NCBI GenBank assembly: GCA_003254905.1
Contig: QANU01055181.1
Location: 371,508 to 435,507, forward strand
Direction of reading: 5' to 3'
DNA: 64,000 bases
From: Nissolia schottii
Lineage: Eukaryota; Streptophyta; Magnoliopsida; Fabales; Fabaceae
Shown: one piece after another, positions 49,673-61,716 of the stretch
Position numbering within the stretch: position 1 is the stretch's first letter
How the letters are laid out: the number at the start of each line of letters is the position of its first letter
The notes under the pieces: generated by a model
Seen by the model: only the letters and a program-made list of their open reading frames with translations
Database searches by the model: none
Told to the model about the DNA's origin: nothing
Made by a program: the position numbers and the translations under genes

Positions 49673-50974
49673 ATGGAGTTTGATCTTGAAGACCCCCTAG
49701 CAAGTTTCAGAGAAAATCAAGCTTGTAACATATCAGAGCTCTTTGCTTCTGAATCTGATCACATGCCATCACCAAACTGCTTAAGCTCAACCGATTTTCG
49801 CGTTTCTTTTCGTTGCCAAGCTGTTTCCCTTGTATTGCAGGTTAAAGTTAACTATAGATAGTATGCATAATTTTCTTTCTTGTCACATTTGCTTCTATTT
49901 GTCAAAAATTTGATGATTTTTCTTCAGTTGTCATGCAATTTGGACCCATTAGTAGCCTACCTTGCTATAAATTACATGGACCGCTTCATATCAAGGCAAG
50001 AAATTCGGGTAAGAAACTTTGTACACTTGATACGAAATTAAGAAAACCTTGGAAGTTGGAACCAATTGTGCATCAATGACACGCTTATGAGACTTGCAAC
50101 ATTTTCTTGGAAATCAAGTAGACTCATCAATTCTGTGTGCTTGCAGCAGGGGAAGCCTTGGTTACTGAGGCTCATTGTCATTGCTTGCCTTTCTCTGGCT
50201 TCAAAGATGAAGAACGCGCCCTTGTCACTTTCTGGATTTCAGGTAAATCATTCTTCAACTTCACGTGCTTACAATCATTAACAAATAAACAAGTGATGTT
50301 TATGAATAAATGAAATAAACAGAAAGAAGGTTTCATATTTGAGGCTGAGAGTATTCAGAGAATGGAGCTTCTCATTCTTGGTGCCCTGGGGTGGCGTATG
50401 AGGTCAATCACACCATTTCCATTCTTGCATTTCTTCATCTCCGTGTCCGAAGTCAAAGACTCATCACTGAAACAAGCGCTTAAAGAGCGAGCTTCAGAGA
50501 TAATCTTCAATGCTCATAATGGTACTCCTTACATTCAAACATGTAACTCCATTAAAATAATGTCCACTTCAAACTCTGACTTCCATTCCCCCCTTTTGGC
50601 TATCTATATAGATATCAAGTTTTCAGAGTTTAAACCTTCAACTATCGCGGCATCTGCGCTTGTCTCTGCATCTCATGAGCTATTCCCACTGCAATGTTCT
50701 ACTCTGGTAGCTTCAATTACAGCTTGTGAGTACATAGATGAGGTAGGACCCGACTCAAGCCAAATAGGAAGAATATTGCTTGACTATTTGTTTTGTTTGC
50801 ACGGTATTAATATGCTGAATGTGTTTTCTTTAGATGTTGTCCAAGTGCTTCAATTTAATGCAAGATATGGTGAGGACAGAAGCAAATGAATCAGTGATGG
50901 AGACAAGCATTATTAGTAGTACAGACTCTCCGGTGAGTGTGCTTGAGAGGAACATCAGAATACACAGAATTTGA
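49673..50974 (+). CDS. D-type cyclin, CYCD5-like
   Basis: Six exons (49673-49840, 49928-50008, 50147-50242, 50323-50521, 50612-50742, 50834-50974) give 816 nt and 271 aa, with all introns GT-AG and phases matching. The cyclin box includes FRCQAVSLVLQ, LVAYLAINYMDRFIS, WLLRLIVIACLSLASKMKN and IQRMELLILGALGWRMRSIT. The C-terminal cyclin fold contains FKPSTIAASALVSASHELFP. These match CYCD5-type cyclins, which bind CDKA to promote G1/S entry. The retinoblastoma-binding LxCxE motif usual near the N terminus of D cyclins is not visible. The last exon has a strong internal donor-like GTGAGT (50933), so an alternative C terminus is possible. The start is the first ATG in frame with the cyclin box. 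Confidence 0.9.
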
Positions 50975-51635
50975 TGATGGTATCTATTTGCAGAAACAAA
51001 TTCCGGTTTCGTCAAACTGAGCAAGCTGAGGGAGAACAATTTAATTTTGGTTCACACGTTTTAACAAACACCTTGCATTCAATACAAAATAGAAGCAGGC
51101 AGAGGGACGCCAACATGTCAAATACTTTTAACTGCAGCCAATTGGATAAATAAAAAACCGAAAATTATCAAAACAGAAAAGCCATGTTGAGAGATTGTGT
51201 GTGTAAACTCTTTAAGTTGTATTGTAATGCAGCACCAGTGGAATGAAATTATAAATAAATAAAAAAAAAAACATTTATAAAGGTTCTTTATATATATATA
51301 TATATATCCTCTTAAAACATTTTTTTTTTCTAATGATTCTTTTAATGTTCTATGGCTAACAAATTTTATAAACAATAAAACATAATGAAGGTTGCATCTT
51401 TGAGACTCAAAAGAAAGCAACCAAAAAACAAGCAGCTTCTTACCTTGAGGCAATGGGACGTCACAATCTCAATTACGCCTTTTTCTTGTAGGATCATAAG
51501 AAAACATATTCAAGTTCTTGTCGTTACAAAAAGAAAAACAACATTAATTACGATTATGTGGTAATCTTTGTTTAAGAAAATTGTATAAACATGTAAGTCT
51601 GTGTTTGTTTATATTTATCACAAAAGTTAATAAAA
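50975..51635. other. Region after the cyclin gene
   Basis: This should hold the cyclin 3' UTR, then AT-rich sequence with an A run near 51260 and a short (AT)n at about 51287-51306. No further gene is seen. Confidence 0.4.
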
Positions 51636-51696
51636 GCTTTCATAGCGTAGTTGGTTAGAGCACCCGATTAGTAAGCTTGAACTCTCAATGAAAGCA
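51636..51696 (+). pseudogene. tRNA-Thr(AGT)-like relic
   Basis: GCTTTCATAGCGTAGTTGGT followed by TAGAGCACCCGATTAGTAAG gives an acceptor 5' strand, a D arm with A-box text, and an AGT anticodon in a TTAGTAA loop. The end TCAATGAAAGCA closes the acceptor stem. The variable and T arms are mostly deleted, and the B box is missing, so it cannot be a working tRNA gene. Confidence 0.7.
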
Positions 51697-52136
51697 TTTT
51701 GTTTTTTATATTTTATCTTTTTCATTAATGAAACATCATAAGTGGTGGCAAGTTCAGGTGCATGCACAATACTTTAATCCGTTGAAGGTTGAACATATAT
51801 ACAACACTGCATGTGGCATTCTTGTACCGCCACACAACACTAAGAAAAAACTTATGAATTGAACCCCCTTTGTTGAGAATGGCAGAACATTTGTTCTCCG
51901 TCCAAAACCAACATGGAAGCAATCCTCAAAGAGAAACAGCAAACAAACAGCAATTGTTCCTCAATGCCTCCCACCACTTTAGTCCCAAGTGTGAAGTTGA
52001 CCATGATCCACGGAATCCTCACTGCATTTCTTCTCTTGGCCTAGCAGATCTCCTCAAGAACTCGAGACGAATCTTGCAGTGCAGACGCAATTGGGATTGA
52101 GTTCAGATGAAGAACCATTATTGTTTCAGCTTGAGC
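51697..52136. other. Region between the tRNA relic and the PLAC8 gene
   Basis: The part near 52136 should be the PLAC8 3' UTR. I see no other gene; short frames here have no recognisable domain. Confidence 0.35.
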
Positions 52137-54044
52137 TCAAGATGCATTGTTGACATTTGTGTTCTTTACCATGCAACTTTCATTTCTAGACTTGATTGAG
52201 ACAATAGTAGGAGGATGCAACCCAATGAGCCCTTTGCTTTTTTCACCAAAGCCACCGATGCACATTGTATTACCTCGACCATGCCATGTTCCATCTTCAA
52301 CATTGTTCATCTCTAGTGTTCTAGACTCCTGCATCATATGCCAAATATACCAATATTCAATATTTATGACCATTACTAATTTTGAAGACTTCCCTTTTCC
52401 ATTATCAACAATACCTTTTTTTCTCACATGACAGCAAAATAAATCAAGAAAACTGAGATGAAATAAAATTTTGAAAATGACCTGACTTAATGTACAGCAA
52501 GGACAGGCAAAATGGTAGACGCAATCGTCCGTGGAACTATCACTACCCTGAAAAAGATTTCAATAAAAAGTGCATTAGTTAGTCAAAACACAGCAACAAA
52601 TAAAAGAAAATGAATAACTGACATCCAAAGTCTTGCATTTCAATCCACATTCCAAAAAAGTCATGACTGAAACTAAGTATCATGATTGAGTCCAAACAAA
52701 TTATACTAAAAAAATGATAAAGGCGACAGCAGAATTAATGGTAACTGATACTAAGTTACTTTATGATTGTATATGATCGAATATTAGCAATTTCTTTATA
52801 AAATTAAACAAAATGCTACAAGCCTCCTCATGTCATGTCATGTCATGTCCAGCTTTTAATCTTAAACTCTTTCTGATGACAGCATATCAATATGCAAGGT
52901 AAGAAATCATAGATAGATTTAATTCATTAATATATGCAAGTATGCCACCACTCCAGCCTGTTATCACCAAACAAACAGATAATAATTTCATTGCAGATAT
53001 TTGGAGTGAGTGTTACGCAACAATATCCAATAGCAGCATTTATAAAATAATCCAATAAAAGATAACCCATGATACCACAACAGGGACACACCTCTGTCAA
53101 AACCAATCATCTCAAAAACTACGTATTAGTAATAAAAAATTATAGAAAAATACCGACCTTGATGTTGAACTTGTTTCTTATGCGTGTCCTGAAGAATCCT
53201 AAATATGTTCCAACAGAAAAGATGAAGGCAACTGCCATGTAAAGAAAGCAGTGCCGTCTCGTGACAGCAAAGGCAATGAAGTTTAGAAAGGCACCGATTG
53301 CAAGAAGAGAATAAACTGCTGCCTGCAAAATAAGACAAGGACGTTTCAAAAAAAAAAATAGAAATTGAAAATATTATGCAGAAAACTGCTAATTCTAACA
53401 CTGAGTCATTTTTCTTAAAATTTCCAACCAACTTAAGAATGATTACCTGAATGTAGCAAGAACCAAAACCAGCTCTCTTCATGTTCTTCCCAAATCGGTA
53501 GCAAGGACAACTGCAAAGGCAATAAATTTCAGACGTGATAGCCTATGATTCCTTGTTAACCTCTTAATTTCAAAATTAAAACGAATGAAATTCTCCTCAT
53601 CCCCCGTTTGTTTACGATTTACACATCCTTCACGCAAAAGCTCGATAAACACTTTTTGATCATAGTTACTCGATTTTATATATTTCTTTATGGTTTACAC
53701 GTCCTTCATCATGTAAAAGCTCTTTTAACTTATACATTCAATAAACACTTTTTGGTCATAGTTACTTAGATAACTACTTACCAGGTGGATTCAAGAGCGA
53801 TGCGACGATCATCGAAGCAATCAAGGAGTTCACCTTCCCACATCCTCAACACCCCACCAGCACCACCCTCTTCTTCGTGATCCTCCTCCCCAACGGTTCC
53901 GAGCTTCCCCCATTTCCCCTGCGCGGTTCTCAGGGCCACGGTGGAGCAGAGCATGTCAAAGTCCACAACCGCCACCTCCTTCTCCTCCTCCTCCCTGTCT
54001 TCCACCATCAACACCACCCTCTCTTGATTCTCCAACTCCCCCAT
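52137..54044 (-). CDS. PLAC8-family (Cys-rich) membrane protein
   Basis: There are five exons on the minus strand: 54044-53782, 53510-53447, 53322-53158, 52547-52482 and 52328-52137. They total 750 nt and 249 aa, with GT-AG introns. The PLAC8 signature is present as CCPC (88-91) within TCCPCYRFGKNMKRAGFGSC and as HFACPCCTLSQESRTLE (176-192). Between them are two hydrophobic segments, about 110-130 (AAVYSLLAIGAFLNFIAFAV) and 132-152 (CFLYMAVAFIFSVGTYLGFF), so it is a membrane protein. The N terminus is acidic. Plant PLAC8 proteins act in organ size control, calcium and cadmium handling; which role applies here is unknown. An in-frame ATG at 54092 would add 16 residues; MGELENQERV was chosen as the more typical start. 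Confidence 0.88.
53613..53770. repeat. Tandem duplication in intron 1 of the PLAC8 gene
   Basis: Two diverged copies of about 80 bp each contain GATTTACACATCCTTCA or GGTTTACACGTCCTTCA, then AATAAACACTTTTTG and TCATAGTTACT. It is non-coding. Confidence 0.7.
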
Positions 54045-54352
54045 TGCACCAAAAGTTCCTTTTTTTATTCCTAATCCAACCGCCAAATGCAAAAAAGTTG
54101 GGTTTTTTGAGGCACCCTTTGGCGATCTGCTCTGCTTTATGGGTTTTCAGGAGAAAACAAAAAAAGTGTAATGAACATAAAACAGACAATAAAAAATAAC
54201 AGAACAAGATAAGAGGATAAGGACAATTCTATTGTCGTTTTGGGGTGTGACTGTGTACATTAACCCACGCCTTCACGAATCTCTTAGGTTGGCGGGTGAT
54301 AATTCTTGTGGGACCCAAAATATGTCCGCCATTATAAGTGGCCTAGCTGTTG

Positions 54353-54360
54353 CCACGTGG
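54353..54360. promoter_or_regulatory. G-box upstream of the PLAC8 gene
   Basis: CCACGTGG lies about 310 bases upstream of the chosen PLAC8 start. It is the palindromic core bound by plant bZIP and bHLH factors, often in ABA or light responses. Function is inferred from motif only. Confidence 0.4.
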
Positions 54361-55587
54361 TAACTCGAATGTAGCTGCATTTTTATCTTCTCCACTAAGT
54401 TCGAAATATTTGGAAATTGATCACGTTTATTTTTAGCGGGGGTTTTGATTTGTTTGACTGGTTTTTTGGATTCTATCTTTTGATTTAGCAGTCAAATTAA
54501 GGAAGTTGCTTAAGAATAAACAAGATCAATTTCTGATTGTTGGTAAGCTGAGAATATATGTTTATATAGAAAGAGTATATTTAGAGAAGTCAATTCCATA
54601 TCCATATCTACCAAAATTAACATCTTCAAACCATTGCTTTAATTTGCTTAGGAGTGGAAACTGGGGAGGTATTGACTGTTGAAAAGAGAGAGACGAAAAT
54701 GACAAGAGAATTTTACCGAAATAGTATTTGTATTATTCTGTGCTTGTCTTGAGTTGAATATATTCTTGTTGGAATGGAATTGGATAATCAGAGAGAACGT
54801 TTATGACGTTGAAATCCTGCTCTGTAAAAACTAAGTTAGTCGGAAAGTGAAATGTTTCTGTGACTTGTAAAGAATTGCTTTAATTTGATTCTTCATCATG
54901 ATATTCATATGTGCCTACAAACAATATGGGGCTAGCTGTAAAATGCGAAAACATTATTTTGGAGTGGCACTACCAATACTGTACATAAATTAGATTATGC
55001 TTACCAATACAGTCAAATCAACGGAGACTGATCATTAAATTTGTCCTTATAAATTCAAACATTCAATTGATAAGAAAATTTAATAGAATAAAAATTTTGG
55101 TAATATTTTTTATTATATAATAAAAAACATTTTATTTGTTAATTAAAAACTAAAAGAAAATAAAAAGACAAACTAAATAAAATTTCAATAAATATTAATA
55201 TTTTTTTTGTCTATGAAGATATATTCACCGTAAGAACGGACAATTCTAATGAGGAGATAGATATTGACCATGACTTTTAAAGTTACTTCATGTATATTTA
55301 AATGATGGTTGAACTCTCGGCACTTTGTTAAGGAAAGATGAGATCCTTATTACATCACCTTATTTTTGTGGGTAAATGAATGAATATTACTCCCTTGTCT
55401 GACATTAGGTAACACTTTTGACAAAAACACACAAACTAATTTGTACGTATTTAAAAAAATATTAAATATTTAGACTAAGTTACTCTTAAATATTTTGTTC
55501 TCACTATTCTTTCTTTATGTATTAAATAATGCACACTTTTCAATTAAAGCACATGAGGTCAAATTGAATTAATATTTTTTTAATCTA
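54361..55587. other. AT-rich intergenic region
   Basis: No gene or clear repeat is visible. Confidence 0.4.
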
Positions 55588-55980
55588 ATCAAATATGTTA
55601 TTGACTATATCATAAAGGCCCAATAGTCCAGGCCCAATAATCCGTGGAGTAAAATGACCTGACCAAATTGTCCCGTGGAGTGATTTGACCCGACACCGTT
55701 CCCTTTAAACCAGAGTAACCTTCCATCAATATGTAACGCATTGGTGTAAAGCAGACCGAGATATCCTTCCCTCATCAAGGTCCGCAGAATCATCCATAAC
55801 GGTCAACACAGGTATTTAACTCCAAGAAGAACTCAGGTAAAGGGACTGAACTTTTCATCTTACACAAGCTTCTCATTCTCTCACTGACTTGATCGTCGAA
55901 GTATCTGCAAGTACTACACACCCAGGCGCTCCAACACCGAAATCCCGAAGAAGTTCTAGGATCCGAATTGTCCCAAAGGT
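55588..55980 (+). mobile_element. Probable LTR fragment
   Basis: A GC-richer island contains CTGACTTGATCGTCGAAGTA followed by TCTGCAAGTACTACAC. This parallels the ACTTGAGCGTCGGAGTATC and TTGCAGGTACACC arrangement in the solo LTRs at 14404 and 41576. A clear TG...CA boundary with target duplication was not found. Confidence 0.45.
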
Positions 55981-55989
55981 AATAGTTTG

Positions 55990-57845
55990 GTACAAAATAT
56001 TCTATTTGTATCAAAATAATTGTCAACTTTTTCTTTTATGCGGGTATTAAGAAAATGTTTGAAAAATATGAAAGTAATGAAAAATTGATAGTATGTTACT
56101 TAGTTGTTCTTAGAGTTATTATAATAGATAAAGATAAAAGAGAGAATTTATTTAATAAGGGTATGTTAGGAAAAAAAATAATTAATAATATCTAAACTTA
56201 TAAAGTAGACAACTATTTTGAAACAAACTAAAATAAGAATGTGGACAATCATTTTGAATGGAGGAGTAACAATTAATTTTGGACAAAGTTTTAGATAGAA
56301 AAGTGTCATTTAGGCTGCGTTTAGTTATTGAGACAAGTAAAAAAACTCGTGTTCTAAGATATAAAATTCATGTATTTGCTGTACATCCATTTTGTTGGGA
56401 CACAGATAGGAAATGAAGACAAGAGACATAGACAAAACTTTAATGAAATTTTTTTCGTTTAATTTTGTCCATGACATATTTTTTTATTAGTAATTTTGAC
56501 CTTGACATATAAAAGCAACAAGTCCAACCACTTACCAACACCTCCACCACAAACTCTACTACCAATAAATTGTGTCTTATATATTATCGTCAAACAGAAT
56601 ACAAAACTTATTTTATGTCTCTGTCTCTATACATTTGTATTTATGTCTTTGTACTTATATCTTGTATAGCAACAAACACGAATTTAATATTAGACGGAAG
56701 GAGTAATTGAATAAAAATATGTATTTTGTTTAAGCTTCTTCAATGAAATTTAATTCTATACTTTTAAATAAAATAAAGTGGACAAAACATTAGGAAATAA
56801 ATGGTTCGAGGATGGGATACTATTCGAAAGGAAAGCAAAGGGATACAAACAAACCTTGATTATTGTTATATGGGAATGAAATCTTTCATATCTTTTTACA
56901 TGATAATGTTAATATTTTTTAACATGACAAAAGTTATGTATAAGCTCACACTGATAATTAAAAAGTGAGACTCATAAATAATATAAACAATAAATAAGTT
57001 GATAGCATAAAATTACTCATGATTTCATCGTATAAAAAATAAAACATGAGAAGATCTATCTTTATTGTCCTATATAGTTCAAAAGAGTATTTGAATTTAC
57101 AGCTAACATTGTATCAAATGCACATTATTAATATTGATTGTTGATTGATTAAAACATTTCCGATCACCAGCTATTACTGAACCACCTCACTGCTCAAAAT
57201 GTGAGGGAACCGCCAACAATAAAATAAAATATACATAAAATATATCATAAACAGAAGAACAAATAAGCACTGACGTGGCAGATCCAAAAAATTCTTGATA
57301 ATACATGGGGACAAAATGCCCTTTACTATTGGGCTTAGCTAATAGTTTAGGGTTGTTTTTAGAAAAATATGTTTAAAAACAAGAAATTTAGAAGAAAACA
57401 AAGAAAAATTTCCTAAAATAAAATATAAAAATTGTGTAATTTTTAGAATGAACCAATTTTAAAATTATTCTCAAAATAAATTATTTTCGTATAAAGTGAA
57501 TTAATTTAAATTGACTCCCGTTTAAGCAATAATTATTATTTTTTAAACTAAAAATCAATTTAAATCGAGTTCTATTTTTTTTAATAGGAATCACTTTCAA
57601 TCGACTTCTTTGCAATGTGATTTTTGTGTGAGTTAGAGAATAAAAATGAATAAGGAGTTACTAGAGATGCTAATGTTTTATAATGGTTAGGAAAAAAAAA
57701 AAGAAGAAGACGAAATTAAATTTTATTCCTCACAACAATCTTGAGTGGCTGTGTACCAAAGTATTAATTTGTCGCAACTCCAATTCATTATAGTGGAAGA
57801 TATGGGGGAGTGTAGGAGCGTTAAGAGAGTGCTATATAGCATGCT
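55990..57845. other. AT-rich intergenic region with a possible MITE
   Basis: The stretch at about 56312-56695 has weakly inverted ends (GAGACAAGAGACATAGAC against the reverse of TATGTCTCTGTCTCTA) and may be an old MITE. I see no gene in the rest. Confidence 0.3.
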
Positions 57846-57849
57846 AGTC

Positions 57850-58092
57850 ACGTCCTAAGGTTTCATTCATTTGAAATTAAGAAGGACAATCACGTTAGGC
57901 GCATGTTTCATATACAGAAGCGATTTAGCAACATACTCACTGGCATTGAGCTCCTTGTTGAACTTGAAGATGTTAGCTCAAGTTCTAGTGCCTTTAATAT
58001 TGGTCCGTCGTTTGTGCCGAACACCAATCGCTCCCCTCCCCTGATCACTTATCATGCACCGTCTCCAAGCCTTGCATACCTTGCCAGGGATG
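57850..58092 (+). pseudogene. MULE-like transposase ORF, N-terminal piece
   Basis: One open frame reads VLRFHSFEIKKDNHVRRMFH, then TGIELLVELED and a serine- and proline-rich run. It resembles the PB1-like N-terminal region and following linker of plant Mutator-like transposases (FxxxxIxxDxxVxxMF...IELxVxxE). It ends at an inserted LTR, and the frame appears to continue at 61717. Confidence 0.5.
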
Positions 58093-60121
58093 TTTGACGA
58101 CCCAAAAATCGCCACCGGCACGCAAGGGATTAGTTCCCTCATGGAAGCCTCATAGGAACGCATTTCGTAAAAATGTGCACTTTAACTTTAATTAAAAAAG
58201 ATCAAAAACCTTTCTTTTATGAATAAACATAAACACTTTAACAATGAACATAAACATACATAATAAAATACAAAACTGATTCGAAAATCCTACCTGTATA
58301 CAATTGGAGCACTCCAGACATGACTCGATTTCAAAACAAAATAAAACTAACATGCCCTATAAATAGCTTCACCTCAAGGTGAATTGTTGACTCTTGAACT
58401 CTGACATCATTGCACTAACCATAACCTCCATGAACTGCTCCTCTACTTTGTAACTTCTAACTAGAGGGGGAAGTTGAGGAGTGAGAACTCTGAGAAGAGT
58501 CTCGATGAATGGTCGTCCACACGACGACATGTGAAACTTCGTAACATGACATGCAAATGCAATAAATAACATAATAACAAGCATAGAACATTCATAATAA
58601 TAATCCTTTACATAAAAACATTTGAAAACATAATTCAGTTGGGACTTCTTTAGATAGACATTCGAGCATTGCAATTTAGTTGTTCCTGAAATGTCTAGGT
58701 TTTATGGTCTTGCCCTAATCTATATGACATGATACATGATACATGACACCGAGCATCACGGGCTGCCATGTCCGGGCTTCACTGTCTTGTCTTAAATCTA
58801 CGTGAATCTTATTCTACTTTACAATCGTATAAGGTATATCAGGGACAACGTAGACTGCCATTGACTTATAGTTCTATCTTAGATATAACTCTTATGAAAA
58901 CAATTTAAATACATAACATAATATGATCGTGATAACATAATCCTTTATTTGATACTAATATCATAACATGAATTAATATTATTAAATATTTTATCTTGGG
59001 AAAATATAGGTAGACTAAGATCTCATGCTTAGGGAGATTTCCAGGTAAGAGTGGTGCGTCACAATGGACAACTTAAGTATCATGTCTTGTCCTAGCCACA
59101 ATCTTTCCTTAACTGAAATCATCTCCTATCAGAATTTTTCCTTAACCATAATCTTTGTTGTAAATATTTACATCACTTAATATTAATCATACACACGCAA
59201 CATGACTTATTTAATGCAATATAACATGTGGTCCCATGTAATCGTAAAATGGTTTCATGACTTTCTAAAATAGTTTCATAAGTATTTACTTTCATAAATA
59301 AAGAAATAATTGATTAAATAAATACATGTCTAAAATAGACCGTGAAAAAAGTCACTCACCTAGTAAATGACTGACCGCTAAGGAATATTGATACTGGAAC
59401 TCTGGATGGCGTAACATTGGCACCAGGGTTGCCAAATACCCCTCCAAGAAAATTGCTAAGAATAAAATTTAAGGATGTCGAGATAGTGATCTGGCGTCAC
59501 TACGACAAACCGGCATCATCACAACAATGTAAACCGCTATAGCGTTACCACTATAAAATAGTGGCGAGGGCCTTAAAGCACCCCTAAAAATCTGCCCTAG
59601 GTAAGGACGTTGTTTTCTTACAAAAAATTAACTAGGTGACTAAAAGTTCCAGTACAAGGAAATTCTTTCAATTCTCCGCAGATGAGCGAATAATTGAGGT
59701 TTACTGAGCCCCGTATTCATAGGCAAGGTTCCCCCTCCATTACTGTAGCAAAAAAGCGTTTTTCAACTCATTTTATCGAAAAAGGTGATGCCATTCGAAT
59801 GACTTGGCTTAGTCATTTGAATGACTCACCTAACAACGCGTTTTGGCCTCCTTGCAGTGTGTCTCACACGAGTTACTATTCATCTCACGCGAGACAATAT
59901 TCACTATTTAATAAGTGACAAATTTATACAATTTTTACCTAATGAAATGGCACTTGTTTGCTTATGTTTTAAATAATTATCTAACTAAATTCCCCAATTT
60001 TGTAGGTTTATGATATATTCTTACAAATGGATGCAATCATATTAATTAAAGAATAATCCCACAAGAATGGAGCAAAGGGCAAAAGAGGAAAAAAGAAGCA
60101 AAACGATGAAATCAGAAGGAG

Positions 60122-60710
60122 CCGCTCAGCGATAACCGAAGGCCGCTCAGCGCACAAACGACAAGGTCCGCTCAGCGGTAGTACCTAGGCCGCTCAGCGG
60201 TCGTACCCACCGGGGCCACTTGCAGCCGGCGCATTTATGACGTCAGCTGGAGCCGCCCTACAAAATTGGCACCGCCCTGACAAGACGGCGCCGCCCCTGC
60301 AAAAAGTTGTCACCGCATTTATTACGATAGCCTGTAGCCGCCGGAAAAGACTAAATCTCTCAGTGATGTACCCTTATCGCTCAGCGGTTGTGCCNCGGAA
60401 AAGACTAAATNCCGCTCAGCGATAACCGAAGGCCGCTCAGCGCACAAACGACAAGGTCCGCTCAGCGGTACTACCTAGGCCGCTCAGCGGTCGTACCCAC
60501 CGGGACCACTTGCAGCCGGCGCATTTATGACGTCAGCTGGCGCCGCCCTACAAAATTGGCACCGCCCTGACAAGACGGCGCCGCCCCTGCAAAAAGTTGT
60601 CGCCGCATTTATTACGATAGCCTGTAGCCGCCGGAAAAGACTAAATCTCTCAGTGATGTACCCTTATCGCTCAGCGATTGTGCCCTAACCGCTGAGCGGT
60701 GACCCCAAAT
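60122..60710. repeat. 290-bp direct duplication rich in CCGCTCAGCGG motifs
   Basis: Copy 1 starts at 60122 and copy 2 at 60412, differing by only a few single bases. Each has five CGCTCAGCG cores (copy 1: 60123, 60144, 60169, 60191, 60378), an odd palindrome with a central C. One inverted version CCGCTGAGCGG lies near 60689. Single Ns at 60395 and 60411 bracket a 15-base scrap that also occurs within each copy, so the duplication may partly be an assembly product. Confidence 0.8.
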
Positions 60711-60716
60711 TTTGCC

Positions 60717-60724
60717 TATAAATA
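60717..60724 (+). promoter_or_regulatory. TATA box downstream of the CCGCTCAGCGG array
   Basis: TATAAATA follows the last array motif by about 20 bases, in the context GCCTATAAATAGAGG. It would start the LTR transcript near 60750. Confidence 0.65.
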
Positions 60725-61716
60725 GAGGAAGGCCGAGGCTCACAAGGGATCAATTCCATCTTCCATCCAACATTCATTCTTTTACATTTTCTATTGTACT
60801 TTAAAGCTTAGGTTAGTTTAGCAACGAAGAGGAGGCCGGTGAAGGAGCCAGGAGATCGAGGAAGCTCGGCGGCCGTTGTCATGACAGCGTGAGAACGTGT
60901 CATGGTAAGCGTCCATAACCTTGCCTCTGAGATTCTCTTGTAAGATGGGTTTCTAATCCTCTTGTTGTTAGGATTTTGATGACTATTGTAGTATGATTGT
61001 ATCCATGTAACTTTTGCATACGAATCTATCAGTTTCTATGATTTGCTTGAATGATTTTACGCTTAATGCTTGTTTTAGCTTTGCTACCTAAAGCATGATT
61101 TCAAACTGTTTGATTGGGCACGAGAGCGGCATCATAGGTTGGAACTAAATCAGTTCATCTAATTCTTCGTTGCCATAACTGGAATGAAGGATTAACCGTT
61201 TTAACATCTGGAATAACACTGGTGTACTTTGTTAAGTTTGTGTGCGAAAGTGACAGCTTAATAAAAGAAACTTGATGATCTTTTCATGCGCGAAAGCAAT
61301 GAACAAGTTAAGAACTAGTGGCGGGCAATCAATGAAATGATAATTCTATTGTAATAAGTAATTGGATGCATGAAATTATAATAGGACTCAATTCCCAACA
61401 AGCTTCCGAATCTACCTCTGATTTGTTGCCTATTTATCTTTTATGTTGTTTATTTATTTATCTAAATATCAAACCAATTTACCAATCCTTCACTTCATTG
61501 TTTAATTAACAAAACTCAATAACGGTATTTTTGCAACTCCCTGTAGATACGACTATACCCGACTATACTGTAATTGGATCCCTTGAGGATCTGAAAGCTG
61601 TAAAGAATGATATATTATTTAACGACGAGAGTGTAAAAATGCTTTCAACACTATTCACTTTTTTAATTTTTTAATTTTTAATTTTTTTTTACCTTGAATG
61701 ACTATGGGTCATCACA

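Larger units (their letters stand above)
59909..61650 (+). mobile_element. Solo LTR-like element with an unusual promoter array
   Basis: It has a TATA box at 60717, a leader region, and a downstream part typical of plant LTR retrotransposons (CTCCCTGTAGATACGACTAT near 61540). CTATT occurs directly before 59909 and after 61650, a possible 5-bp target duplication. The left end is not a standard TG, so the boundary is tentative. No coding region is present. Confidence 0.55.
58093..61716 (-). mobile_element. LTR related to family A, inserted in the MULE ORF and itself split
   Basis: On the minus strand it begins TGTGATGACCC at 61716, like the LTR starting at 30180, and ends GGGTCGTCAAA near 58093. 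Reverse-orientation GCGAGACAA and GTGTCTCACACGAG motifs at 59850-59900 match the family A start region. The flanks GATGT (58088-58092 region) and AATGT (61718-61722) look like a one-mismatch duplication, and joining them gives LARDVPYPMSGG. The exact ends are uncertain because they are not a clean TG...CA. A second LTR sits inside at 59909-61650. Confidence 0.6.

Noticed and set aside
60122..60710. CRISPR-like regular repeats
   Set aside because: This is a plant genome; the motifs are 11 bp with irregular spacing and belong to a duplicated LTR promoter block.
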